64,000 nucleotides of DNA from Streptomyces sp. MJM8645 (lineage in GTDB: Bacteria; Actinomycetota; Actinomycetes; Streptomycetales; Streptomycetaceae): assembly GCF_001625365.1 (NCBI RefSeq), contig NZ_LJJF01000001.1, forward strand, positions 6,312,501 to 6,376,500, written 5' to 3'. This document shows positions 25,945 through 33,466 of this stretch, piece after piece. The notes beneath the pieces were generated by a model. The model was not told where the DNA came from. It ran no database searches and was given only the letters and a program-made list of their open reading frames with translations. Each line of letters opens with the position of its first letter. The first letter of the stretch is position 1. Made by a program: the position numbers and the translations under genes.

Positions 25945-27453
25945 CTATCGGACTGCGGGGGCCTGTTCGGCGGCGCGGGCGGCGATGGCGGCGGTGATCC
26001 GCAGGACGTCGGCGGGGCGGGCGGGGTCGAGGCCGGTGAGGGCGGCGATCCGGCGCAGCCGGTAGTCGACGGTGTTCGGGTGCAGGTGCAGGGCGCCCGC
26101 GGTGTGCCGCCGGTTGAGCCCGCCGGCCAGGTGGGTGCGTAGGGTGGTGAGCAACTCGCCGCCGTCGGCCAGTGGTTCGAGCAGTGCGGCGAGCCGGGAG
26201 CGGGCCTGGCTGGGGCGGGTGAGCTGGTATTCGAGCAGGACGTCGTCGAGCCGGTACAGGCCGGGCGGACGGTCGAACGCGCGGGCCACGTCCAGGACTT
26301 CGTACGCGAGCGCGGCCGCGCCCGGCACCTCGTCGGGTGCGGCGGCCGCCGCCGCGGCCAGGACGGGGACGCCCCCGGCCCGGGCGGCCGCGGCGACGGT
26401 GGCGGCGAGGTGCTGCCACGGGAGTTCGGCGGGCGTGCCGGGGCGCCCGGACGCTCGCTCCGGCCGGGGCTCCGGCCGGGCCTCCGGGGGCGGCCCGAGC
26501 GGGACGAGCACGAGGCCGCCCGAGGGGGTGAGCGCGGTGATCGCCGACTGCCGCGTCCGGTGGTCGAGTTCGGCGACGAGTCGGCGGAGCTTGCGGCGGC
26601 CGGCGATGCCCGGGTCGACACTGGGGGCGTGCTCGTCGGGATGGTCGGCGACGGACAGGCACAGGACGGCGTACCGGGGCGGCAGTTGGAGCCCGGCCCG
26701 GGCGGCGGCCTCGTCCGCCGGGGCGCCGGCGAGCAGTGCGGTGAGCAGCGACTGCCGGGCGGCGCCGCGCCGGTCGCCGGTCGGGCGGCGTTCGTCGAGG
26801 TAGCCGGCGCCGGCGGCGGTGGTGGCCTGGCGGAGCTGGTCGAGCAGCAGCCGGTTGAGGACGAGCAGGTCGGTGGCGTCGCCGTCGCGGGCGTGCCGGG
26901 TGACGAACTCCCAGCAGACCTCCAGCCCGAGGTGGTGGGCGAGCAGGACGGCGTCCAGCGGCAGGCCCTCCTCGGCGCGGCGGGCGGCGGCCTCCCGGAC
27001 GGCGGCGAACTCCTCGTCGGGGGCGGGGAGTCCGGTGCGGACGGCGTGGGCCAGGGCGCGGATCCGGCGCTCGGTGTCGCGGGTGAGTTCGCCGGTGAGC
27101 TGTTCGCGGGGCAGGCGGTGGTACACCGGCACGCGGTCCAGCAGGGCGGCGACCACGCTCTCGGCCAACTCGCGTACACCGCCCAGGAGTCGCTGGTCGG
27201 CCGGTCGGCCGCCGATCACCGGGACGCGCCAGCCGGGCGTGCGGTCGGCGGTGCGGTCGGGCACGCGGTCGGGCGCGCGGTCGGGCGCGCGCACGGTGGT
27301 GTGGTTGGGGACGGCGGTGGGCTCGGGCGCACGGACGGGTGTGCGGTCGGCTGCGGAGGGGGGCACGGAGGCGGGCGCGGAGTGCGGCTCGGAGCGGGGT
27401 GTGGCGTCGGGTGAGCGGCCGGGCGAGGCGGCGGGTGCGTTGTGACCGGTCAC
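25945..27453 (-). CDS. PucR-type transcriptional regulator
   Basis: About 502 aa from a GTG at 27453 (a TTG at 27486 would add 11 residues). The first ~75 residues are Pro/Arg/Asp low-complexity sequence with repeated DRTPD/RAPDR units. An RsbT-like/GGDEF-like regulatory middle domain (ELAESVVAALLDRVP, LLDAVLLAHHLGLE-type helices) follows. The C-terminal PucR helix-turn-helix contains LHLHPNTVDYRLRRIAALTGLDP, the family's DNA-recognition signature. PucR/CdaR proteins usually activate neighbouring catabolic genes. Here the divergent neighbour is a secreted lipase with a palindrome in the shared promoter region. Confidence 0.9.
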   Translation of the reverse strand: MTGHNAPAASPGRSPDATPRSEPHSAPASVPPSAADRTPVRAPEPTAVPNHTTVRAPDRAPDRVPDRTADRTPGWRVPVIGGRPADQRLLGGVRELAESVVAALLDRVPVYHRLPREQLTGELTRDTERRIRALAHAVRTGLPAPDEEFAAVREAAARRAEEGLPLDAVLLAHHLGLEVCWEFVTRHARDGDATDLLVLNRLLLDQLRQATTAAGAGYLDERRPTGDRRGAARQSLLTALLAGAPADEAAARAGLQLPPRYAVLCLSVADHPDEHAPSVDPGIAGRRKLRRLVAELDHRTRQSAITALTPSGGLVLVPLGPPPEARPEPRPERASGRPGTPAELPWQHLAATVAAAARAGGVPVLAAAAAAAPDEVPGAAALAYEVLDVARAFDRPPGLYRLDDVLLEYQLTRPSQARSRLAALLEPLADGGELLTTLRTHLAGGLNRRHTAGALHLHPNTVDYRLRRIAALTGLDPARPADVLRITAAIAARAAEQAPAVR

Positions 27454-27527
27454 AGAGAACACCGTCCAGGTCTGGGGAACGCCCAAGGGCCGGGCCGGAG
27501 GGGCGACCGCATGATGGAGCCACTCGG

Positions 27528-27543
27528 GTTACCTGTTGGTAAC
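27528..27543. promoter_or_regulatory. GTTACC-TGTT-GGTAAC palindrome between PucR and lipase genes
   Basis: Perfect 6-bp inverted repeat with a 4-nt spacer in the divergent promoter region, 25 bp before the lipase start codon. It is a candidate operator for the PucR-type regulator or another factor. Confidence 0.55.
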
Positions 27544-27567
27544 AAACTTCCGCCGTGGAGGCAACAG

Positions 27568-28560
27568 TTGAGAACCCCACTTCTCCGCTTCTCCGCAACT
27601 CCCGTGCGCCGCAGGCTCGGCGGGGCCATCGGCGCGACCGTGCTGGCGGGCGCGCTGCTGGCCGGCGCGTCGGCCGCCCCGGCGAGCGCCGCGACGTCCC
27701 CCTCCGTCGCGCCCTCCGCCGCCCGCTCCCTCAGCGCTGCCGCCACCTCCGCCGCCGCCGAACTGCCGCCCGACGGTGACTCGGTGGCCTCGCCGCCCGG
27801 CGCCAACGACTGGAACTGCCGCCCGAGCGCCGCCCACCCCGATCCGGTGGTCCTCGTGCACGGCACCTTCGCCAACCGTTACGAGAACTGGCTCGCGCTC
27901 TCCCCGCTGCTGAAGGGCCTCGGGTACTGCGTCTTCGCGCTCGACTACGGCACCATCCCGGGCATCACCTCCAGCGGCAGCGGCCTGCTGCTGCCGATCG
28001 GCGGCCTGGGCCCGGTGCCCGAGTCGGCCGCCCAACTCGGGCGGTTCGTCGACCTGGTGCTGAAGGCCACCGGCGCGGCCAAGGTCGACATCGTCGGGCA
28101 CTCGCAGGGCGGCATGCTGCCGAACTACTACCTGAAGTTCCTCGGCGGGGCCGCGAAGGTCGGCCGGCTGGTCGGCCTAGCGCCGTCCAACCACGGCACG
28201 ACGCTCGACGGGATCACCAAGCTCGTGCCGTACTTCCCCGGCGTCGCGGACCTGATCTTCACCGTCTGCCAGGCCTGCCGCGACCAGGCGGTGGGCTCCG
28301 ATTTCAACCGCACGATGGCCTCCCGCCCGGACACCGTGCCCGGCGTGAGCTACACGGTGATCTCGACCGTGTACGACGAGGTCGTCACCCCGTGGCGGAC
28401 CCAGTTCCTGACCGGCCCGGCCGTCGACAACGAGGTGCTGCAGAACCACTGCCCGATCACGCTCGCCGAGCACGTGGCGATCGCGTTCTCGCCGACGGCG
28501 CTGCACCTGGTGACCAACGCCCTGGATCCGGCGCACGCCACACCGGTGTTCTGCGGCTGA
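27568..28560 (+). CDS. Secreted alpha/beta-hydrolase lipase (class 2 / EstA type)
   Basis: 330 aa from a TTG start at 27568, chosen because GGAGG lies 6 bases upstream; upstream ATGs lack such a site. Signal peptide (basic start, GATVLAGALLAGASAA, cleavage near APASAA). The lipase domain contains DPVVLVHGTFANRYENW (oxyanion HG motif), the nucleophile elbow GHSQGGMLPNYY, and a probable catalytic His in ITLAEHVAIA. Four cysteines in the mature part (NWNCRP, LGYCVF, VCQACRD and ends at FCG) suit an exported enzyme. Cleaves acyl esters outside the cell. Divergent from a PucR regulator and followed by a strong terminator. Confidence 0.9.
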   Translation: MRTPLLRFSATPVRRRLGGAIGATVLAGALLAGASAAPASAATSPSVAPSAARSLSAAATSAAAELPPDGDSVASPPGANDWNCRPSAAHPDPVVLVHGTFANRYENWLALSPLLKGLGYCVFALDYGTIPGITSSGSGLLLPIGGLGPVPESAAQLGRFVDLVLKATGAAKVDIVGHSQGGMLPNYYLKFLGGAAKVGRLVGLAPSNHGTTLDGITKLVPYFPGVADLIFTVCQACRDQAVGSDFNRTMASRPDTVPGVSYTVISTVYDEVVTPWRTQFLTGPAVDNEVLQNHCPITLAEHVAIAFSPTALHLVTNALDPAHATPVFCG

Positions 28561-28570
28561 GCCGCACCCA

Positions 28571-28620
28571 CCGGAACGCTGCGGCCCGGGAGGCCTCCCT
28601 CCCGGGCCGCGGCGTTCCGG
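28571..28620. terminator. Bidirectional terminator between lipase and hutD-like genes
   Basis: A 23-bp stem (28571-28593 with 28598-28620; one T-G mismatch in DNA, G-U in RNA) and a 4-nt loop, placed between two convergent stop codons. Confidence 0.88.
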
Positions 28621-28646
28621 TGTCCGGGCGCCCCGGTTCCTCGGCG

Positions 28647-29228
28647 TCAGCGCGACGGGCGGAGCGTGACCACGGCGGTGACCCCGCCGGCCCGGACCAG
28701 CACCTCGCGCGGACCGGCCCCCTCCAGCAGGGCGGCGTCGTAGCGGTCGAGCACCGTGTCACCGTCGACGGCGGCCGAACCGGCGAGGCAGACCAGCAGG
28801 ACGGTCGCCCCCGGCGGGACGTCCACGACGGCCGGTGCGGTCAGCACGTCCACGGTGGCAGCGACCCGGCCGCGACGGGTCATCACGTTGAAGTCGACCA
28901 CCGGGCCGGCCGACAGCCGGCAGTCCGTCACGGCGTCACCGGAGAAGGCGAAGGGGCGGAAGGGCGCGTCGACCAGCTGCTCGGCGCCGTCGACGGTGAG
29001 CGTCATGCCGGGGCCCTCGACCAGGGTGATCACCCGGTCGACGCCGGGGAACGGCGAGAACGGCCCGGCCGACGCGACGTCCGCGAGGCTGACCCGCCAG
29101 TCGAAGGCGTCCAGCCCGGCCCCGACGGGGAAACCGGCGACCTCCCTGGTCACCCCGCCCCCGTTGAGCCATGTCGTGGCCGGGCGCTCGGCCGCCCGCA
29201 GTACCTGGATCCGTCCGCTGCTCGTCAT
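28647..29228 (-). CDS. HutD family protein
   Basis: 193 aa from ATG 29228 (another ATG three codons earlier). Cupin-like beta-rich protein with the family features TTWLNGGGVTREV, FDWRVSLADVASAGPFSPFPGVDRVITLVEG and PGMTLTVDG, and late DFNVMTRRGRV. HutD proteins are linked to histidine utilisation or act as HutD/Ves-type cupins whose biochemical role is not established. No other hut gene is in the window, so a role in histidine catabolism is not supported here. Confidence 0.85.
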   Translation of the reverse strand: MTSSGRIQVLRAAERPATTWLNGGGVTREVAGFPVGAGLDAFDWRVSLADVASAGPFSPFPGVDRVITLVEGPGMTLTVDGAEQLVDAPFRPFAFSGDAVTDCRLSAGPVVDFNVMTRRGRVAATVDVLTAPAVVDVPPGATVLLVCLAGSAAVDGDTVLDRYDAALLEGAGPREVLVRAGGVTAVVTLRPSR

Positions 29229-29335
29229 GGCCCGCATCCTGCCACCACGTCCGCGCGCGGCCGCGTCGGGCGTCGCCCGGGGCCGTCGGCGGTGGGGACG
29301 GTGGGACTGGTCGTGCCGACGACCCGGGTGCTCCC

Positions 29336-29386
29336 GTCAGCGCCGACGGACGGTCAGCGCCGACGGACGGTCAGCGCCGACGGACG
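29336..29386. repeat. Three perfect 17-bp tandem repeats over the MFS stop codon
   Basis: GTCAGCGCCGACGGACG is repeated exactly three times (29336-29352, 29353-29369, 29370-29386), with a degenerate fourth start. The third copy contains the stop codon and last codons (RRR) of the leftward MFS gene. Because 17 is not a multiple of three, copy-number change would alter only the 3' untranslated region. Confidence 0.9.
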
Positions 29387-30642
29387 GCCAGCGGCAGGAG
29401 CGCCGCCGCCGTGGCCGCCACCGCGACGGTGGTCAGGGCCATCGGCAGCCCCGCCGCGTCGGCGAGGAAGCCGATCACCACCGGGCCGATCAGCATGCCG
29501 CCGTACCCGAGCGTCGAGGCGAACGCGACGCCCTGCGGGCCGCCCGCCGCACCGGCCCGGGCGATCGCGAGGGGGAAGAGGTTGGCGAGGCCGAGGCCGA
29601 CCAGGACGAACCCGCAGACGGCCAGCGGCACCACCGGGGCGAGGGCGGCGACCAGCATGCCGGCCGCCGCGGTCAGGCCGCCGAGCAGCATCAGCCGGGT
29701 CTGGCCGAGCCGGATGGACAGCCAGGTGCCGCCGACCCGTCCGCTGGTCATGGCGAAGGCGTACGCGGCGTACCCGGCGGCGGCCGTCCCGGGGCTGGCG
29801 TGGACGTCGTCGGTGAGGTGGAGGGTGGTCCAGTCGGCGATCGCGCCTTCGCCGTACGCGGTGCACAGCGCGGTGAGGCCGAGCAGCAGGACGAGCAGCC
29901 GCAGGTGCGGGGCGGCGCGGCCGGCCGTGGTGCGGGTGCCGTGGCCGTTCGCGTCGTCGCCGATGGCGTCGCCGTCGCCCGTGCGGCCGGGCGCGACCAG
30001 CGGCGCGGCCGGGCTGCGCAGCAGGACGACGCCCGCGGCGGCGGTGACGGCGAGGCCGAGCAGACCGCCGAGCGCGAGCGCCCAGGCGGTGCTCAGCGCA
30101 CCGGCGAGGAGCCCGCCGAGGCCCGCGCCGAGCAGACCGCCGAGGCTGTACCCGGCGTGGAAGCTCGGCATGACGGGCCGTCGCAGCTGCGCCACCAGGT
30201 CGACGGCGGCGCTGTTCATCGCGACGTTGGCGCCGCCGTACCCGGCGCCGAAGAGCAGCAGCACGCCGCCGAGCGCGGTGACCGAGTGGGCGTGTGCGGG
30301 CAGCGGGACGGCGAGGCTGAGCAGGGCGAGCGAGCCGACGGTCACCGGGCGCGAGCCGTACCGCAGGCACAGCCGCCCGACGAGCGGCATGGTGAGGACG
30401 GCGCCGATCGACAGGCAGAGCAGGGCCAGCCCGAGGGCGCTGTGCGAGGCGTTGACCTGGCTGCGGATGTCCGGGATACGGACCACCCAGGCGGCGAAGA
30501 GGAAGCCGTCGACGGCGAAGAACGCGGTGAGTGCGAGCCGTGCCGAGCCCCAGGGGCTGTCCGTGCCGGGGGGTGTGCTGAGAGACTGGGGGGAGGTCTG
30601 GTCGGGTCGAGGACGCGGGCGGATTTTGTTTCGAAGCGGCAC
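29371..30642 (-). CDS. MFS transporter (fucose-permease-like)
   Basis: About 423 aa if translation starts at the GTG at 30642; the start is uncertain because no clear ribosome-binding site is visible and the frame stays open into the divergent gene. The transporter proper begins at GSARLALTAFFAVDGFLFAAW, with 12 predicted helices, the loop motif GRLCLRYGSRPVTV and GAGYGGANVAMNSAAVDL, typical of the sugar/fucose-permease-like MFS subgroup. Divergent from a ROK-type regulator, an arrangement common for sugar uptake or efflux systems. Substrate unknown. The 3' end carries a 17-bp tandem repeat. Confidence 0.83.
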   Translation of the reverse strand: MPLRNKIRPRPRPDQTSPQSLSTPPGTDSPWGSARLALTAFFAVDGFLFAAWVVRIPDIRSQVNASHSALGLALLCLSIGAVLTMPLVGRLCLRYGSRPVTVGSLALLSLAVPLPAHAHSVTALGGVLLLFGAGYGGANVAMNSAAVDLVAQLRRPVMPSFHAGYSLGGLLGAGLGGLLAGALSTAWALALGGLLGLAVTAAAGVVLLRSPAAPLVAPGRTGDGDAIGDDANGHGTRTTAGRAAPHLRLLVLLLGLTALCTAYGEGAIADWTTLHLTDDVHASPGTAAAGYAAYAFAMTSGRVGGTWLSIRLGQTRLMLLGGLTAAAGMLVAALAPVVPLAVCGFVLVGLGLANLFPLAIARAGAAGGPQGVAFASTLGYGGMLIGPVVIGFLADAAGLPMALTTVAVAATAAALLPLAVRRR

Positions 30643-30645
30643 AAA
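30625..30645. promoter_or_regulatory. TTTGT...ACAAA inverted repeat in MFS/ROK divergent promoter
   Basis: TTTGT at 30625-30629 and ACAAA at 30641-30645 flank TTCGAA in an AT-rich patch immediately before the ROK start. This resembles ROK/XylR-type operators and could serve both genes. Confidence 0.45.
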
Positions 30646-30659
30646 GTCACAATAGGGGC

Positions 30660-31937
30660 GTGCAGCTCTCACCTTCAAGTCCGCGACCAGGTTCCGGAAC
30701 CGACCTCGAAGCGCAGCGCGACGCCCACCGCCGCGCGGCCCCCGATCGCGGTCGGACGCTGCTCGGCCCCGCGCTCTCGCTCATCCACACCGGACAGACG
30801 CCCACCCGCTCGGCACTCACTCGCGCACTGGACGTCACCCGGGCCACCGCCGGGGCCGTCACGGCCGAACTGGAGGCGCTCGGGCTGATCACCGTCGACT
30901 CGCGCCCGGCCGGCGGCGGACGCGGACGCCCCTCGCACCGGCTCGCGATCGACCCGCAGGGCCCGGTCGTGGTCGCGGGGCAGATCCACGCCGACGGACT
31001 GAGCGTCACCCTGGCCGGCCTCGGCGGCCTGCTCGACCCGCCCGTCCACCTGCCGCTGCCCGCCGCCACCGACCCCGTCCGGATGCTGCGCGCCGTCGCC
31101 GAGGCGGGCGCCGAACTCGCCCGCGCGACCAGCCGGCGCTGCCTCGGCGCCGCGCTCGCCCTGCCCAACCCGGTCACCGAACCCGACGGCGCCGCGCTCG
31201 CCGCACTGCACTTCGCCTGGCCCAGCGGCACCCCGGTCGCCGACCTGTACGACGTCGAGGTGGGCCGCGCCGACCACGGCCCCGGCGCCCGTCGGCCACT
31301 GCCCACCGCCCTCGCCAACGACGCCAACCTCGCCGCGCTCGCCGAGTACCGGCACGGTGCCGGGCGCGGTGCCCGTCACCTGCTCCTCGTCACCTCCGGC
31401 CACCGCGGCGTCGGCGGTGCGCTGGTGATCGACGGCCACCTGCACACCGGCAGTGCCGGGCTGGCCCTGGAGGTCGGCCACCTCACCGTCGACCCCCAGG
31501 GTCGGCTCTGCCCGTGCGGCAACCGGGGCTGCCTGAACTCCGAGACCGACCCCGACGCACTGTTCGCCGCCGCCGGGCTCACCCCCGAACCGGGGCGCCC
31601 GCTGCTCGACCAGGCGCGCGAACTGTGCCGGGCGGCCGCCACCGACGATCGCGCGCGGGCCGCCGTGGAACACGTCATCGACCGGCTCGGGCTCGGACTC
31701 GCGGGCGTCGCCAACATCCTCAACCCGGACCGGGTGGTCCTCAGCGGGCTCCACCTCGACCTGCTGGAGGCCGCGCCCGAGCGGCTGCGCGCGGTGGTCG
31801 CCGAGCGCAGCCTGTGGGGGCGCAGCGGACGGGTGCCGATCGTCGGCGCGGAGCTGGCGCACGGCGCGCTCGCGGGTGCGGCGGAGCTGGGCTGGGGGCC
31901 GTACCTGGCGGACCCGCAGTCGGTGACGGCGGGCTGA
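30660..31937 (+). CDS. ROK family transcriptional regulator
   Basis: 425 aa from a GTG at 30660 immediately after an AT-rich operator-like patch, possibly leaderless. The N-terminal winged helix-turn-helix (about residues 30-85, TPTRSALTRALDVTRATAGAVTAELEALGLI) is followed by a sugar-kinase-like ROK domain with an N-A-N/D-rich ALANDANLAALAEYR region and a zinc-binding-type CPCGNRGCLNSETD motif. ROK repressors bind sugars or sugar phosphates and release DNA. Probably controls the divergent MFS gene. Sugar specificity cannot be read from the sequence. Confidence 0.9.
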   Translation: MQLSPSSPRPGSGTDLEAQRDAHRRAAPDRGRTLLGPALSLIHTGQTPTRSALTRALDVTRATAGAVTAELEALGLITVDSRPAGGGRGRPSHRLAIDPQGPVVVAGQIHADGLSVTLAGLGGLLDPPVHLPLPAATDPVRMLRAVAEAGAELARATSRRCLGAALALPNPVTEPDGAALAALHFAWPSGTPVADLYDVEVGRADHGPGARRPLPTALANDANLAALAEYRHGAGRGARHLLLVTSGHRGVGGALVIDGHLHTGSAGLALEVGHLTVDPQGRLCPCGNRGCLNSETDPDALFAAAGLTPEPGRPLLDQARELCRAAATDDRARAAVEHVIDRLGLGLAGVANILNPDRVVLSGLHLDLLEAAPERLRAVVAERSLWGRSGRVPIVGAELAHGALAGAAELGWGPYLADPQSVTAG

Positions 31938-31983
31938 ACCCGGGGCCGGGTGTCGGGCTGGGGGTGACAGGTCGGACCAGGGG

Positions 31984-32036
31984 CGATAAGCGGAAGCTGG
32001 GACTGCGAAAACGGTCACTTATCGTGACTCTCCTAC
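31984..32036 (+). promoter_or_regulatory. CGATAAG inverted repeat and candidate -10 before the PLP-enzyme gene
   Basis: CGATAAG (31984-31990) and CTTATCG (32018-32024) form an inverted repeat, followed by a possible -10 element TACACT at about 32034. It is the only AT-richer patch in the 142-bp intergenic space. Confidence 0.4.
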
Positions 32037-32079
32037 ACTCGTAGTGAGCAGTGGGGGGTCGTAACGAGGGAGAGTGGCC

Positions 32080-33291
32080 ATGAGCACCCAACCCGGCGGG
32101 ACCCAGTCCGGCGGAGCGAGCGGCATCGAGCCGACCGCGAGCGTCGAGCCGACCGTCGAGCCGACCGTCGACGCCGCGCCAACCACCGGCATCGAGCCGA
32201 CCGTCGATGTCGACCGGACCGACCCGCAGTACCGCGCCTGGCTCAAGGAGGCGGTGCGCAAGGTCCAGGCCGACGCCAACCGCTCCGCCGACACCCACCT
32301 GTTGCGCTTCCCGCTGCCGGGCGAGTGGGGGATCGACCTCTACCTCAAGGACGAGTCCACCCACCCGACCGGCTCGCTCAAGCACCGCCTGGCCCGCTCG
32401 CTCTTCCTCCACGGGCTCTGCAACGGCTGGATCCGCCCCGGCAAGCCGGTGATCGAGGCCTCCAGCGGCTCCACCGCCGTCTCGGAGGCGTACTTCGCGC
32501 AGCTCGTCGGGGTGCCGTTCATCGCGGTCATGGCCAAGAGCACCAGCCAGTCCAAGATCGACCTGATCGAGTTCCACGGCGGCGAGTGCCACCTGGTCGA
32601 CCGCTCGGACGAGGTGTACGAGGCCTCCGCCCGGCTCGCCGAGAGCACCGGCGGGCACTACATGGACCAGTTCACCTACGCCGAGCGGGCCACCGACTGG
32701 CGCGGCAACAACAACATCGCCGAGTCGGTCTTCGCCCAGCTGCGCCTGGAGCCGCACCCCGAGCCGGCCTGGATCGTCGCCACCGCCGGGACGGGCGGCA
32801 CCTCGGCGACCATCGCCCGGTACGTGCACTACATGCAGTACGACACCCGGATCTGCGTCGCCGATCCGGAGAACTCCTGTTTCTTCGACGGCTGGGTGCA
32901 CCACGACCCGGACGCCGTCTGCGAGCGGGGCTCGCGGATCGAGGGCATCGGACGGCCCCGGATGGAGCCGAGCTTCGTCCCGGGGGCGATCGACCGGATG
33001 ATGAAGGTGCCGGACGCCGCCTCCATCGCCGCCGTGCGGGTGCTGGAGCAGGTGCTCGGGAAGAAGGCGGGGGCGTCCACCGGGACGGGGCTGTGGAGCG
33101 CGCTGAAGATCGTCGCCGAGATGCGGGCGGCGGGGCGGCGGGGCAGCGTGGTCGGTCTGATCTGCGACCCGGGCGACCGCTACCTGGACAAGTACTACTC
33201 GGACGACTGGCTGGCCGGCGAGCGGATCGACATCGCGCCGTACCGGGCCGTGCTGGAGTCCTTCCTCGCCGGCGGCGCCTGGACGGGCTGA
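32080..33291 (+). CDS. PLP-dependent cysteine synthase/desulfhydrase family enzyme (Cds1-like)
   Basis: 403 aa from ATG 32080 with GAGGGAGAG upstream. The N-terminal ~45 residues are a Pro/Thr/Glu repeat tail (IEPT, VEPT units). The fold-type II PLP core follows: the lysine-containing DESTHPTGSLKHRLARS, the substrate loop EASSGSTAVSEAYFAQ, and the phosphate-binding glycine loop TAGTGGTSATIARY. The sequence resembles mycobacterial L-cysteine desulfhydrase Cds1, which releases H2S from cysteine, more than classical CysK (lengthened tail and the SCFFDGWVHHDP segment). Monocistronic; no cysE neighbour. Assignment within the family is inferred. Confidence 0.85.
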   Translation: MSTQPGGTQSGGASGIEPTASVEPTVEPTVDAAPTTGIEPTVDVDRTDPQYRAWLKEAVRKVQADANRSADTHLLRFPLPGEWGIDLYLKDESTHPTGSLKHRLARSLFLHGLCNGWIRPGKPVIEASSGSTAVSEAYFAQLVGVPFIAVMAKSTSQSKIDLIEFHGGECHLVDRSDEVYEASARLAESTGGHYMDQFTYAERATDWRGNNNIAESVFAQLRLEPHPEPAWIVATAGTGGTSATIARYVHYMQYDTRICVADPENSCFFDGWVHHDPDAVCERGSRIEGIGRPRMEPSFVPGAIDRMMKVPDAASIAAVRVLEQVLGKKAGASTGTGLWSALKIVAEMRAAGRRGSVVGLICDPGDRYLDKYYSDDWLAGERIDIAPYRAVLESFLAGGAWTG

Positions 33292-33363
33292 CGCCGAGGT
33301 CGCCGGCCCCGCTCGCCTGCCTGCCCGCCCGCTCGTGTTGGCGGCGGCGGTGAACAAATGACC

Positions 33364-33417
33364 GCGAACAGATAACAGCGAACAGATAACAGATTTCAGA
33401 CTCTGTTATCTGTTCGC
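33364..33417. repeat. CAGATAACAG hairpin, second copy of the family
   Basis: GCGAACAGATAACAG occurs twice in tandem (33364-33378 and 33378-33392, sharing one base), then a 10-nt loop and the complement CTGTTATCTGTTCGC (33403-33417). It sits between convergent stop codons (33291 and 33467) and is closely related to the palindrome at 20585-20667. Probably a bidirectional terminator or a dispersed palindromic repeat. Confidence 0.85.
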
Positions 33418-33466
33418 CGCCCTCGCCGCCCTCCCCGCCAGACGCCACAGCGCCGAGCCCCCGGCG

